DNA of 60,852 nucleotides from Chryseobacterium limigenitum (GCF_900114875.1 NZ_FPKW01000023.1:1-60852); one strand, 5' to 3'. Positions 8,486-17,485 are shown, numbered from the stretch's first letter. Translations and numbers: made by a program. The notes: generated by a model not told the origin, from the sequence alone.

Positions 8486-8527
8486 AAACAAACACAATGA
8501 CAAAACAAACAAACACAATGACAAAAC
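8486..8527 (+). repeat. Perfect 21-bp tandem duplication over the start codon
   Basis: The unit AAACAAACACAATGACAAAAC occurs twice back to back (8486-8506 and 8507-8527). Each copy carries an in-frame ATG (8497 and 8518), so the lipoprotein gene has two equivalent starts 7 codons apart. Confidence 0.9.
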
Positions 8528-8946
8528 AAAAAAAATTAGTAAGAAATGCTATTAAAGGATTTTTATCTTTAGTTGTATTGAGCCTATTTACCACATTTAT
8601 TTCATGTGATCACGATCGTGATGATGAATCTCCAAAAAAATCAACACCTACTACAGCACACAATGTAGTTTTTAAAGCGGAGGTATCTGCTGGTTCTACT
8701 ATCAACAGTGCTATGTACGGTTTTAATGGCGAAGCAAACGTACAAGCTACAGGAGTAAGTGGTACTGTGTGGACAAGCCCGGAAACCAAGATAGATGGAG
8801 GAGGTATTTTGGTGGTTAAAGTAAATGCAACGGGAGCCAATGCTTCTTCTAACCTAAAAGTACAGATATTGGTGGACGGAGTCGTGAAAAAGGAGGTAAC
8901 ATCTACCGGACAAGCTCTTACTGCTCAATCTGCTGTTCAGCTGTAG
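8497..8946 (+). CDS. Small lipoprotein, paralogue of the previous gene
   Basis: 149 residues from ATG 8497, or 142 from ATG 8518. The later start gives a more typical signal peptide (MTKQKKLVRN...). An earlier ATG at 8467 is also in frame. Lipobox FISC, then CDHDRDDE. The domain runs HNVVFKAEVSAGSTI, a central GTVWTSPET, then LKVQILVDGVVKKEV, parallel to the gene at 7695. The tandem pair is best read as an old gene duplication. The fold resembles MmpS-type beta-sandwich proteins in outline only. Function unknown. Confidence 0.7.
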   Translation: MTKQTNTMTKQKKLVRNAIKGFLSLVVLSLFTTFISCDHDRDDESPKKSTPTTAHNVVFKAEVSAGSTINSAMYGFNGEANVQATGVSGTVWTSPETKIDGGGILVVKVNATGANASSNLKVQILVDGVVKKEVTSTGQALTAQSAVQL

Positions 8947-8983
8947 ATGAGCGTATAAAATATAGAATCATTATTCTTATATC

Positions 8984-9019
8984 ATAAAAAGGAATCCTGA
9001 TTTCAGGATTCCTTTTTAT
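8984..9019. terminator. Bidirectional terminator between the lipoprotein gene and tyrS
   Basis: A 17-bp perfect stem (ATAAAAAGGAATCCTGA with its complement) around a 2-base centre, with A runs on one side and T runs on the other. It can stop both converging transcripts. Confidence 0.9.
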
Positions 9020-9037
9020 ATTTTTTAATTAATAAAA

Positions 9038-10333
9038 CTAACTTACTTTTACAATAAAATAGCTTTTCTTTCCTTTTTGAAGTAATAAAAATTTACCATC
9101 AATTAAGTCAGTTTCATTAGCGGTGTAAACCTCGTTTACTTTTTCTTTATTGACAGAGATCGAATTTCCTTTCAATTCCCTTGTAGCCTCGCTTTTAGAC
9201 TTCAAAAAACCTGATTTTTCAGAAAGTAAATCAACGATATTGATTCCCAAAACATCAGCCTTTGCTACTTCTTTTTTGGGAACTCCTTCAAAAACTTCCA
9301 AAAAAGTTTCCTCATCAAGACTTACCAGATCTTCAGCGGTAGAACGTCCGAAAAGTATTTCAGAAGCTTTCAATGCTTTTTCGAATTCTTCTCTTCCATG
9401 AACCCAAACCGTTACTTCTTCTGCCAATCTCTTTTGAAGTTTTCTTTCGTGTGGGGCTGTTTTGTGATCTTCAATTAAAGCATCAATTTCTTCTTTGCTT
9501 AAGAAAGTATAGAATTTAATGAATCTTTCAGCATCACTATCTGTAGCATTCAACCAGAATTGGTAGAATTTATAAGGAGAAGTTTTCTTCTTGTCTAGCC
9601 AGTAATTTTCACCGCTTTCAGACTTTCCGAATTTAGAACCGTCAGCTTTAGTGATCAATGGAACTGTTAATGCAAACGCTTCACCCTGAGCTTTTCTACG
9701 AATCAATTCTGTTCCTGTCGTGATATTTCCCCACTGATCTGAACCTCCCATTTGAAGCTTCACATTATTATTTTGGTATAAATGAAGAAAATCATATCCC
9801 TGAATCAATTGGTAAGTAAATTCCGTAAAACTCATTCCGTCAACACCTGCGTCTCCGGAAAGTCTTTTCTTCACAGAATCTTTTGCCATCATGTAATTTA
9901 CTGTAATGTTTTTCCCAACATTTTTAGCGAAATCAAGGAATGAGATATTCTTCATCCAATCATAGTTATTCACCAATTCAGCTTGGTTAGGCTCGTTTCC
10001 TTCAAAATTCAAAAATCTCGAAAGTTGGTTTTTCAGACAGTCAACATAATGCAAAAGAGTTTCTTCGTCCAAAAGATTTCTCTCAGCAGATTTTCCTGAA
10101 GGATCTCCAATCATACCTGTAGCACCGCCCACCAAAGCAATCGGCTTATGACCATGCTGTTGAAAGTGTGCTAAAATTTTTATCTGAATAAGACTTCCGA
10201 TATGCAAAGAATCAGCAGTTGGATCAAAACCAATATATGCAGTAGTTACCTCTTTATTCAGCTGTTCATCGGTTCCGGGCATCATATCGGCAAAAAGACC
10301 ACGCCATTTTAGTTCTTCTATAAAGGAATTCAT
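9038..10333 (-). CDS. tyrS: Tyrosyl-tRNA synthetase
   Basis: 431 residues, the normal bacterial length. Class I signatures: DPTADSLHIGSL (HIGH-like, H44-I-G) and KFGKS (234-238, KMSKS-like). The tyrosine and tRNA recognition segment QLIQGYDFLHLY and MGGSDQWGNIT are typical. The C-terminal S4-like RNA-binding domain (about 360-425) is present. The enzyme charges tRNA-Tyr in the cytoplasm. It is transcribed toward the bidirectional terminator at 8984. Confidence 0.97.
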   Translation of the reverse strand: MNSFIEELKWRGLFADMMPGTDEQLNKEVTTAYIGFDPTADSLHIGSLIQIKILAHFQQHGHKPIALVGGATGMIGDPSGKSAERNLLDEETLLHYVDCLKNQLSRFLNFEGNEPNQAELVNNYDWMKNISFLDFAKNVGKNITVNYMMAKDSVKKRLSGDAGVDGMSFTEFTYQLIQGYDFLHLYQNNNVKLQMGGSDQWGNITTGTELIRRKAQGEAFALTVPLITKADGSKFGKSESGENYWLDKKKTSPYKFYQFWLNATDSDAERFIKFYTFLSKEEIDALIEDHKTAPHERKLQKRLAEEVTVWVHGREEFEKALKASEILFGRSTAEDLVSLDEETFLEVFEGVPKKEVAKADVLGINIVDLLSEKSGFLKSKSEATRELKGNSISVNKEKVNEVYTANETDLIDGKFLLLQKGKKSYFIVKVS

Positions 10334-10429
10334 TGATTTTTTTCTTTAAAATTTAATGTGCAAAGATAATAAATTCGATGGTAAGTAGATAATCATTCAT
10401 CATTCATAACTTATCATTTATAATTATTA

Positions 10430-10535
10430 GGAGCAATTTCCAGCTTTCCGCTATATCTTTTGGGTTACGGGCTTCGCTTCGCTCCGCCCGCAACCCAAAA
10501 GGATGCCGCTGCAATCTGGGCTAGGGCTGCGGTTG
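10430..10535. repeat. Palindrome-bearing intergenic repeat element
   Basis: A GC-rich island in AT-rich sequence. Arms TTTTGGGTT and AACCCAAAA (10458-10500) enclose a CGGGCTTCGCTTCGCTCCGCCCG core. The flanks read CTTTCCGCTATATC on one side and GGATGCCGCTGCAATC...GGGCTAGGG on the other. From memory this frame, with a variable palindrome inside, recurs between genes of flavobacteria. Only one copy is in the window, so the repeat status rests on recall. Confidence 0.55.
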
Positions 10536-10628
10536 CTCTTTTCAAATTATCATTTTTGCAACAAAATTTGTCATTCTGTACAAAATGAAATTTGCCTTTT
10601 TACTCAAAATAAATTATATTTGTTAGTA

Positions 10629-11189
10629 ATGAACGACGAACAATTATTCCTTCTCATCAACAAAGCCAAGGAAAAAGATCAGAAAGCTCAAACCAAACTC
10701 ATTAATGTTTTTTGGGTGGATGTTTTCTCTTTTGTGATGAAAAAAGTAGGGGATGAAAATGATGCAGACGAAATTACGGTAAATGTTTTCTCAAAAGTAC
10801 TGTCAAAACTCGATATGTACGATCCGCATTTTCAGTTTAAAACCTGGATTTTAACGATTGCTCAAAATACAATCATCGATTTCTGGAGAAAGAAAAGCAG
10901 AGAAAACCAAGATCCAACCGAAAATCTGGATGAAGTAAAAAATCAATACGCAAAATCTCCCGAAGAGCTAATGATCTCTAATGAGGAGCAAAAAAAGATC
11001 ATCAAAACCATAGAATCTTTAGATGCCAATTATCAGGATATTATCAAGCTAAGATTTTTCGAGGAAAAAAGTATCAAAGAAATCGCAGAAGAACTCGGAA
11101 TTTCCGTTGCTAACACAAAAGTTCGAGTGATGCGCGCCAAAAAAGTCTTAGCAGAGCTATTGAAAAATAATGAGTTTGAGGATAATTAA
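10629..11189 (+). CDS. RNA polymerase sigma factor, sigma-70/ECF type
   Basis: 186 residues from ATG 10629. The frame is open further upstream, but that stretch lies in the repeat element. Region 2 (about 10-75) contains FVMKKVGDENDADEIT, FQFKTWILTIAQNTIIDFWRKK. Region 4 (about 120-180) has LDANYQDIIKLRFFEEKSIKEIAEELGIS, VANTKVRVMRAKKVL. This is the two-domain layout of ECF sigma factors. No anti-sigma gene follows, so the control of activity is not visible here. Confidence 0.9.
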   Translation: MNDEQLFLLINKAKEKDQKAQTKLINVFWVDVFSFVMKKVGDENDADEITVNVFSKVLSKLDMYDPHFQFKTWILTIAQNTIIDFWRKKSRENQDPTENLDEVKNQYAKSPEELMISNEEQKKIIKTIESLDANYQDIIKLRFFEEKSIKEIAEELGISVANTKVRVMRAKKVLAELLKNNEFEDN

Positions 11190-11312
11190 TTCTTTCTTTC
11201 TTTAAAAACAATCTAACGCTCTGTTTGTCATCCTGAAAAGATCTCAATCATGCTTCAACAGTTTAGATTCTTCCTTCGTCAGAATGACAATTTTTGCGGA
11301 TAATTTTAATGA

Positions 11313-11945
11313 TTAGAAATAAACATCCTCCTTCGTTTTAGGAAGTGTAATCTTTCTTTGCTCTTTCAGATTTCTATTTTGAAGATTAATTTTCACTCCT
11401 TTTTTAATAAAAGTTTCCTTTTTAGATTTTCCATACTCGGCAGTATTTTCAACCTCTTTTTCGAAATGAAGCTGTCCGGTTGAAAGGTTAAACTCTACAC
11501 TTGAAAAATATTCTTCAGGTTTCCCGTAGGTAGAATCATATCCAATCAATTCAAACTGACCGTTCTGAAACCTGTATTTATCCGTATAGCCCCATTTCCA
11601 GCTGCTTCCTCCCGCCTGAGTGATCATCAAAATTCCCTTTTTTATTTCCATATCTTGGTAAGGATCTCCCATCATTCCGCCACCTCTGCTTTCAAGAATT
11701 GCGTTTCTTGATTTTTCCAGGATGTTCCATTTTCCATTAACTTTTTTCAGAATCTGAAGTTCACGGATATTTCCAAAATCGGTTGTATCTTTTGTGTTGT
11801 ATACAATCACCTTTTCAGGGATTTTATCGCCATCCAGATCACCGTCAATAGCTTGAATGACTTCTGAACTTTTCGGCTGAAATTCTTTTTGAGCAAAACA
11901 AAATGTACTGAAAATAATGGATAGAAAGCAAAATGTTGTCTTCAT
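11313..11945 (-). CDS. Exported protein with a D-x-D-x-D calcium-like motif
   Basis: 210 residues. Signal peptide 1-18 (ending FCFAQ). IDGDLDGDKIPEKVIVYN (33-50) looks like an FG-GAP/VCBS-type calcium-binding loop followed by a beta strand. The rest is beta-rich with no further recognised motif. Similar proteins are common in Bacteroidota and uncharacterised. Single gene on the minus strand. Confidence 0.65.
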   Translation of the reverse strand: MKTTFCFLSIIFSTFCFAQKEFQPKSSEVIQAIDGDLDGDKIPEKVIVYNTKDTTDFGNIRELQILKKVNGKWNILEKSRNAILESRGGGMMGDPYQDMEIKKGILMITQAGGSSWKWGYTDKYRFQNGQFELIGYDSTYGKPEEYFSSVEFNLSTGQLHFEKEVENTAEYGKSKKETFIKKGVKINLQNRNLKEQRKITLPKTKEDVYF

Positions 11946-12003
11946 AGGAAATAGTAAGGTTTAAATTTACGAAATTATCTGTTCTATCAATGCCGGTCTT
12001 TGA

Positions 12004-12032
12004 TTGTTTCGATAAAAAAATCCTTAACTTTG
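12004..12032 (+). promoter_or_regulatory. lipA promoter
   Basis: TTG (12004-12006), 18 bases, TAACTTTG (12025-12032): a good Bacteroidota -33/-7 pair 21 bases upstream of the lipA ATG. Confidence 0.65.
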
Positions 12033-12053
12033 AACCTTCAATTTGAGAAATAA

Positions 12054-12920
12054 ATGGAAAATTTAGTTCAAGATACTACCGTTCAAAAACCAAAATGGAT
12101 TCGTGTAAAACTTCCTACCGGAAAAAATTACAGAGAATTAAGAACTTTGGTTGATAAATATAAATTAAATACGATTTGCCAGAGTGGAAGCTGCCCAAAT
12201 ATGGGTGAATGTTGGGGAGAAGGAACAGCAACTTTCATGATCTTAGGAAACATCTGTACAAGAAGTTGTGGATTTTGCGGGGTAAAAACGGGAAAACCAA
12301 TGGATGTAAACTGGGATGAACCTGAAAAAGTAGCCCGTTCCATCAAATTAATGAAGATTAAGCATGCCGTTTTAACTTCTGTAGACCGTGATGATTTGAA
12401 AGATATGGGTTCAATCCTTTGGGGTGAAACCGTAAATGCTGTAAGAAGAATTTCTCCCGGAACAACAATGGAAACTTTAATTCCTGATTTTCAGGGATTA
12501 ACAAAACATATTGACAGATTAGTTGATGTAGCTCCCGAAGTGATCTCTCACAACATGGAAACCGTAAAACGTCTGACGAGAGAAGTAAGAATTCAGGCAA
12601 AATACGAAAGAAGCCTTGAAGTTTTAAGATACTTGAAAGAAGCCGGACAAAGAAGAACCAAAACAGGGATGATGCTTGGTTTAGGGGAAACAAAAGATGA
12701 GGTTTTCCAAACGATTGAAGACATCAGAAACGCAAATGTAGACGTAATTACTTTAGGTCAGTATTTACAGCCTACTAAGAAACATTTGCCTGTTAAACAA
12801 TTCATTACACCGGAAGAGTTTGATGAATACGGGGATTTTGCAAGAAGTTTAGGTTTCAGACATGTTGAAAGTTCGCCTCTTGTAAGAAGTTCTTATCACG
12901 CAGAAAAACATATTCACTAA
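12054..12920 (+). CDS. lipA: Lipoyl synthase
   Basis: 288 residues. Both iron-sulfur motifs are visible: the auxiliary cluster C42-x4-C47-x5-C53 (CQSGSCPNMGEC) and the radical SAM motif C68-x3-C72-x2-C75 (CTRSCGFC). The C-terminal RSSYHAE provides the serine ligand of the auxiliary cluster known in the family. The enzyme inserts two sulfur atoms into octanoyl groups bound to E2 and H proteins to make lipoyl cofactor. Single gene with its own promoter and terminator. Confidence 0.98.
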   Translation: MENLVQDTTVQKPKWIRVKLPTGKNYRELRTLVDKYKLNTICQSGSCPNMGECWGEGTATFMILGNICTRSCGFCGVKTGKPMDVNWDEPEKVARSIKLMKIKHAVLTSVDRDDLKDMGSILWGETVNAVRRISPGTTMETLIPDFQGLTKHIDRLVDVAPEVISHNMETVKRLTREVRIQAKYERSLEVLRYLKEAGQRRTKTGMMLGLGETKDEVFQTIEDIRNANVDVITLGQYLQPTKKHLPVKQFITPEEFDEYGDFARSLGFRHVESSPLVRSSYHAEKHIH

Positions 12921-12926
12921 AAATAT

Positions 12927-12957
12927 AAATCGCTTCGTTTTCGGAGCGATTTTCTTT
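12927..12957 (+). terminator. lipA terminator
   Basis: AAATCGCTTCG pairs with CGGAGCGATTT (one G-U pair, TTTT loop) and is followed by TTCTTTT, seven bases after the lipA stop. Confidence 0.8.
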
Positions 12958-13017
12958 TGTCATTGCGAGGAGCGAAGCGAGCCTGTACTGAGCCTGTCGA
13001 AGTAAAGCAATCTCATC
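12957..13017. repeat. Dispersed intergenic repeat, variant copy
   Basis: Contains TGTCATTGCGAGGAGCGAAG, followed by a GCCTGTACTGAGCCTGTCGA insert and AAGCAATCTCATC. It shares its ends with the copies at 24682-24844 and 38696-38782, so this is one member of a family seen several times in the window. Confidence 0.75.
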
Positions 13018-13023
13018 AAAAAA

Positions 13024-13884
13024 TTAAATCATCCCTTCAACCTTATTCAAATGCTTCTTTTTAAATTCCGAAGGCGTTTTTCCAACATGCTGTTTGAATA
13101 ATTTATTAAAATAAGAAAGACTTTCAAAACCCACCTGAAAACAAATTTCCGTGATACAGGAATTTTGCAGCAATAATAATTTAGCCTGATTAATTCTGTA
13201 ATTATTCACAAAATCGGTGAAAGTCATATTGGTTTGCTTTTTAAAATAGCGACAAAAAGCAGGAGTACTCAAGCTTACGATTTGTGCAATTTCATTGACG
13301 TTGGTTTTCTTATCATAATTTTCATTGATGTAGTCATAAATAGTTCCCATCCTGATTTTATCGTTTAAAAACCACTTTATTCGGGTATCTTCATTATTAA
13401 GTTCCTTTACTTCATCCGAATGAGCGAGAATATTTAAAATTTCAATTAAACCAATTAAAGATTCGAAAGAATTTTCATCTTTTATACGATGAAGTTTTTC
13501 GACAACAATTTTTTTTGTTTCCCCTGAAAAAGATAATCCAAGGTAAGAACGGTCTAAAAGATGTTTGATATTTTCAAATTCAGGAACGGGAAAAATAAGG
13601 TCTTGCAGGAAATTTTCGCGCATTTGCAGAACCAACTGTTTGCACTCCGTCTGTATTTTATAATCAAAATTAAGATGGGGGACATTGGAACCTATTAAAA
13701 GCAGTTCACTTTCCTTAAAATCAGAAATATTTTTCCCGACATGACGGATTCCGTTTGAAGCTTCTACATAAACAAGTTCTATTTCAGGGTGATAATGCCA
13801 GAAAAAACAGTTTTTCAGGGATGGTGAAAACAGCTTAAAAGATCTTCCGTCTTCAAATTCAATAATTTCTTTCTGGATTTTCAT
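13024..13884 (-). CDS. AraC-family transcriptional regulator
   Basis: 286 residues. The N-terminal cupin-like ligand domain (about 1-110) has FFWHYHPEIELVYVE. The C-terminal double helix-turn-helix (about 180-280) contains IAQIVSLSTPAFCRYFKKQT and CFQVGFESLSYFNKLFKQHVGKTPSEFKKK, which are strong AraC signatures. It is divergent from the MFS gene at 14024 with about 140 bases between, so it probably controls that transporter. The inducer is unknown. Confidence 0.92.
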   Translation of the reverse strand: MKIQKEIIEFEDGRSFKLFSPSLKNCFFWHYHPEIELVYVEASNGIRHVGKNISDFKESELLLIGSNVPHLNFDYKIQTECKQLVLQMRENFLQDLIFPVPEFENIKHLLDRSYLGLSFSGETKKIVVEKLHRIKDENSFESLIGLIEILNILAHSDEVKELNNEDTRIKWFLNDKIRMGTIYDYINENYDKKTNVNEIAQIVSLSTPAFCRYFKKQTNMTFTDFVNNYRINQAKLLLLQNSCITEICFQVGFESLSYFNKLFKQHVGKTPSEFKKKHLNKVEGMI

Positions 13885-14023
13885 TAGGTTCTGTTTTGAT
13901 TGATTATGATTTTTAAATTAACTAAAAAGGTTAATACAGAGCAAATTTATATCATTTCAGTTAAAGTATAAAAGATTATTTCTTGCGAATTTTGCATCTT
14001 TAAAATAGTAAAATAGTATCGGG

Positions 14024-15217
14024 ATGATTGATAAAAGGATAATTCCACTGGCAATAGGTGGATTGGGAATCGGAACTACAGAGTTTACGGTGATGGGGTT
14101 GCTGCCTGATATTGCAAAGACGTTGCAGATTACAATTCCTGAAACAGGACATTTAATATCTGCTTATGCGTTGGGAGTGGTGATCGGAGCGCCAATATTA
14201 ATTGGGTATTCCGTAAAATTTCCGCCTAAAAAAGTATTGATGACACTGATGATCATCTTTACCATATTCAATGCTTTATCGGCTATTGCGCCAAATTACA
14301 CATCGATGTTGATCATCAGATTCTTGTCTGGTCTGCCACACGGGGCGTTTTTCGGAGTGGGAACTGTTGTAGCATCAAGGCTTGCCGGAAAAGGGAAGGA
14401 GGCATTTTATATATCATTAATGTTTACAGGACTTACGGTGGCCAATCTCGCGATGGTTCCGTTGGTGACTTATATTGGGCATACTTTTCACTGGAGATGG
14501 TACTTTGCGATTGTCGCTGTAATTGGTTTGATCGCTTTAGTTTCATTAAAACTATGGCTTCCTGCAATGGATAGAAATGAAGACACTCACTTCCTTGAAG
14601 AATTGAAATTCCTAAAAGGAAAACAGGCCTGGTTGGTATTAATGATCACTGCGATTGGTTTTGGAGGACTTTTCACATGGTTCAGTTACATTACTCCTTT
14701 AATGACCATTGTTGCAGGGATTAAAAGCAGTCAGATGGCTTATGTAATGATTCTTGCCGGAGCCGGAATGGTTGTCGGGAATCTAGCGGGCGGATTTTTA
14801 TCGGATAAATTAGGTCATGAGAAAACCTGTTCGTTACTGCTTTTCTTAATGATGACTTCATTGGCAGGTGTATTTTTCCTTTCTGAATATCAAAGTCTGG
14901 CGTTGACTTTAACCTTTATCTGCGGAGCTTTATCAATGTCTGTCGCTGCACCAATTAACATTATGATGATGAAAGCAGCGCCTAAAAGTGAAATGATGGC
15001 GGCCGCTTTTATGCAGGCCGCTTTTAATATAGCGAATGCGATGGGCGCTTTCTTTGGCGGAATTCCTTTGGAGCATGGATTATCATTCAATTATCCTTCA
15101 TTGGTCGGCGTTGGAATGACGTTGATCGGATTGATCATCAGCATACGTTACATGTATCTGTACCGATCATCAAAATCAGAAGAACTGAATGTGGAATGCG
15201 TTCCATGTGATAAATAA
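14024..15217 (+). CDS. MFS transporter, AraJ-like efflux permease
   Basis: 397 residues with about 12 hydrophobic helices. GIGTTEFTVMGLLPDIA near the start and LSGLPHGAFFGVGTVVASRL resemble the AraJ/drug-efflux MFS group. It would sit in the inner membrane and export sugars or small toxic compounds by proton antiport. The divergent AraC gene suggests ligand-induced expression. Substrate not predictable. A terminator hairpin follows at 15223. Confidence 0.88.
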   Translation: MIDKRIIPLAIGGLGIGTTEFTVMGLLPDIAKTLQITIPETGHLISAYALGVVIGAPILIGYSVKFPPKKVLMTLMIIFTIFNALSAIAPNYTSMLIIRFLSGLPHGAFFGVGTVVASRLAGKGKEAFYISLMFTGLTVANLAMVPLVTYIGHTFHWRWYFAIVAVIGLIALVSLKLWLPAMDRNEDTHFLEELKFLKGKQAWLVLMITAIGFGGLFTWFSYITPLMTIVAGIKSSQMAYVMILAGAGMVVGNLAGGFLSDKLGHEKTCSLLLFLMMTSLAGVFFLSEYQSLALTLTFICGALSMSVAAPINIMMMKAAPKSEMMAAAFMQAAFNIANAMGAFFGGIPLEHGLSFNYPSLVGVGMTLIGLIISIRYMYLYRSSKSEELNVECVPCDK

Positions 15218-15222
15218 CGAAA

Positions 15223-15248
15223 AAGAGAAGCAATTGCTTCTCTTCTTT
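15223..15248. terminator. Terminator shared by the MFS gene and dps
   Basis: The fully symmetric AAGAGAAGCAATTGCTTCTCTT lies in the 40 bases between the converging MFS and dps genes. T residues are sparse on the plus side. Confidence 0.6.
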
Positions 15249-15257
15249 ATTTTGGAT

Positions 15258-15734
15258 TTAATCTTTGAAATATTTTCTGAGCTTCCAAGCCATTTTTTCA
15301 TGCTCTTGCATCAGTTCTGTTAAGAAATCAGAGGTTCCGGCATCTTTATATTTTTCGTCCGTGTCATCTACAAATTTTCTTAATGCTCTTACAATTGATT
15401 CGTGATCACTTACCAGTTCTTTCAGCATTTCCTGATTAGTAGGGACTTTCCCCGGAGTTTCCTTTAGTTGAGATTGGCTTGCAAATTCGGAAGTTGTCCC
15501 GATTGCAGTTCCTCCCAATGTACTGATTCTTTCAGCAACATCATCTATGCCCTGAGCAACCGCAGTATATTGTGATTCAAAAAGTAAATGAAGTTCCATG
15601 AAATTATCACCCGATAAATTCCAGTGGAATTTCCTCAATTTGATGTAAAGAATGTTCCCGTCCGCAAGAACGTTATTTAAAATACCATGAATAGCTTTCA
15701 GGTTTTTGTCTGTGATGCCTAAATTGGGTTTCAT
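15258..15734 (-). CDS. dps: Dps-family ferritin-like DNA protection protein
   Basis: 158 residues, typical length. The ferroxidase pattern is visible: KFHWNLSGDNFMELHLLFESQYTAVAQGIDDVAERISTLGG. Dps proteins form dodecamers that store iron and remove peroxide while shielding DNA. The upstream SpoIIAA-like gene is on the same strand with 49 bases between, so the two may be co-expressed under stress. Confidence 0.94.
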   Translation of the reverse strand: MKPNLGITDKNLKAIHGILNNVLADGNILYIKLRKFHWNLSGDNFMELHLLFESQYTAVAQGIDDVAERISTLGGTAIGTTSEFASQSQLKETPGKVPTNQEMLKELVSDHESIVRALRKFVDDTDEKYKDAGTSDFLTELMQEHEKMAWKLRKYFKD

Positions 15735-15783
15735 ATTATTTATTTTTTATGAGTGTTGATGATTAAATGAAAGAAAATTGAAA

Positions 15784-16164
15784 TTAAACCTCTACTTCAT
15801 TACCGTTTTTACACCAGTATAAAGCATTATATAAATTTTCTTTCGGGAAAGATTTGAATTCGCCCGGCATCAGAACACTGAAAATATCAGTAAAATTCTG
15901 TACGCCTTCATTGTCGGTTACAATGGCAGCTCTGTTCCATTTTGTGAGATTTTTTAAACCTAACAACATATCCTGCAACCATGCTCCCGCCGTAAAATTA
16001 CCAAGATCTGTGTCGAGATAGAGGAGATAATTAAGCTCGTCGAACTCTTCAACTTTCTTTTTTACGTGTGGAATTACAAGATTTTCAAAATTTTCTTTTG
16101 TCACTTCGCCGGTGGCACTAAAAGCCGCAACATTTTCCGGAGCTTCTGGAATAATCGTTATCAT
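15784..16164 (-). CDS. SpoIIAA-like (STAS/SEC14-type) protein
   Basis: 126 residues. The sequence matches the SpoIIAA-like family (PF11964) in length and pattern: start VAAFSATGEVTKENFENLV, middle LNYLLYLDTDLGNFTAGAWLQD, end with an Asn-Ala-Trp-like segment (NALYWCKNG). No signal peptide. The fold is a STAS-like alpha/beta domain with unknown ligand. It lies directly upstream of dps. Divergent from the FAD oxidoreductase at 16280. Confidence 0.75.
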   Translation of the reverse strand: MITIIPEAPENVAAFSATGEVTKENFENLVIPHVKKKVEEFDELNYLLYLDTDLGNFTAGAWLQDMLLGLKNLTKWNRAAIVTDNEGVQNFTDIFSVLMPGEFKSFPKENLYNALYWCKNGNEVEV

Positions 16165-16279
16165 AGTATATATTTTAGTGTGGTTTTAGATTATGTTAAA
16201 TAACAATAATTAAACCATAAATATTGATTTGGCGTTAAAAAAGTCATAATTATTGCTATAATTGATTTAAAATATTAAT

Positions 16280-17485
16280 ATGAATTTAAAATCTAATGAA
16301 CCTTTTTGGCTTTTGAAAAACGGATTGATGACGTCATATCCATCCTTGAAATCCGAAGAAGAATGTGATGTTTTAATTATCGGAGGCGGAATTACAGGAA
16401 GTTTAATTGCCCATCAAATGATAGAAGACGGCTACAAAACAATACTTATTGATAAACGTGAAATTTGCAACGGAAGTACCTCAGCAACGACATCAATGCT
16501 ACAATATGAAATAGATGTTCCTCTTTATGAATTGATCAAAAAAATAGGAGAGAAGGGGGCAGTTGCAAGTTATAAAGCCTGTTCAGATTCAATTGATATT
16601 ATTGAAAAACTGACTAAAAAGATTAATTCCAAAGCAGGTTTTAAGCGAAAAAAATCTTTATACTTTGCATCAAAAAAGAAAGATATTTCTTGGTTAAAAA
16701 AGGAATTTGAAGCCCGAAAAGAAGCCGGATTTGATGTAAAATGGCTTGAAGCTAAAGAAATATTAGATAAATTCGGTTTTGAAAATACTTTCGGAGGTAT
16801 TGTGTCAAAACAGGGAGCAAGTATCGATGCTTTTAAATTTGCCCATGAATTATTTGATTTAAATGTAAAAAAAGGGTTGAAAATTTTCGATAAAACGGAA
16901 ATGAAATCAGTTAAATATTTGAAAGGATATAATTTGGTTTCCACAACAAACGGTCCTCAGATAAAAACGAAAAAAATTATTTATTGTATTGGTTACGAAA
17001 GTAAGGATTTAATTAAAGAAGACTTTGTTGATTTAAAAAGTACTTTCGCAGTCGTTTCTGAAATTGATCATGATAAGTTTAAAAATATAACAGACACATT
17101 GGTCTGGAATACCGATGAACCTTATATCTACATGCGTACAACCGATGATGGCAGAATGCTGATCGGTGGCGGAGATGAAGACTTCCAAGATCCAGAAAAA
17201 CGTGATGCTTTACTCGACAAAAAGGAAAAGGAGATTTTAAAAGTTTTAAAGAAAATAAAGCCCGATTATCATTTTTATACCGATTTTGTATGGGCCGGAA
17301 CTTTCGGAGAAACGAAAGACGGGCTTCCGTACATTGGTGAACATCCAAAATTTAAAAATTCTTATTTTGTTCTTGGTTTCGGAGGAAACGGAATCACTTT
17401 TTCAGTCACCGGAATGGAAATGGCTTCTCAGTTTATGAAAAGTAAGAAACATCTTTTGTCCAGATATTTTAAGTTTGGAAGGTAG
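16280..17485 (+). CDS. FAD-dependent oxidoreductase, DAO family
   Basis: 401 residues. The N-terminal dinucleotide-binding motif VLIIGGGITGSLIAHQM (31-47) is followed by an acidic strand end (LIDK), and the C-terminal FAD-contact segment is YFVLGFGGNGITFSVTGME. This fits the DAO (glycine/D-amino-acid oxidase-like) family. No signal peptide, so cytoplasmic. Relatives oxidise amino groups or alcohols. The substrate is unknown. Transcription ends in a very strong hairpin that begins at the stop codon. Confidence 0.88.
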   Translation: MNLKSNEPFWLLKNGLMTSYPSLKSEEECDVLIIGGGITGSLIAHQMIEDGYKTILIDKREICNGSTSATTSMLQYEIDVPLYELIKKIGEKGAVASYKACSDSIDIIEKLTKKINSKAGFKRKKSLYFASKKKDISWLKKEFEARKEAGFDVKWLEAKEILDKFGFENTFGGIVSKQGASIDAFKFAHELFDLNVKKGLKIFDKTEMKSVKYLKGYNLVSTTNGPQIKTKKIIYCIGYESKDLIKEDFVDLKSTFAVVSEIDHDKFKNITDTLVWNTDEPYIYMRTTDDGRMLIGGGDEDFQDPEKRDALLDKKEKEILKVLKKIKPDYHFYTDFVWAGTFGETKDGLPYIGEHPKFKNSYFVLGFGGNGITFSVTGMEMASQFMKSKKHLLSRYFKFGR

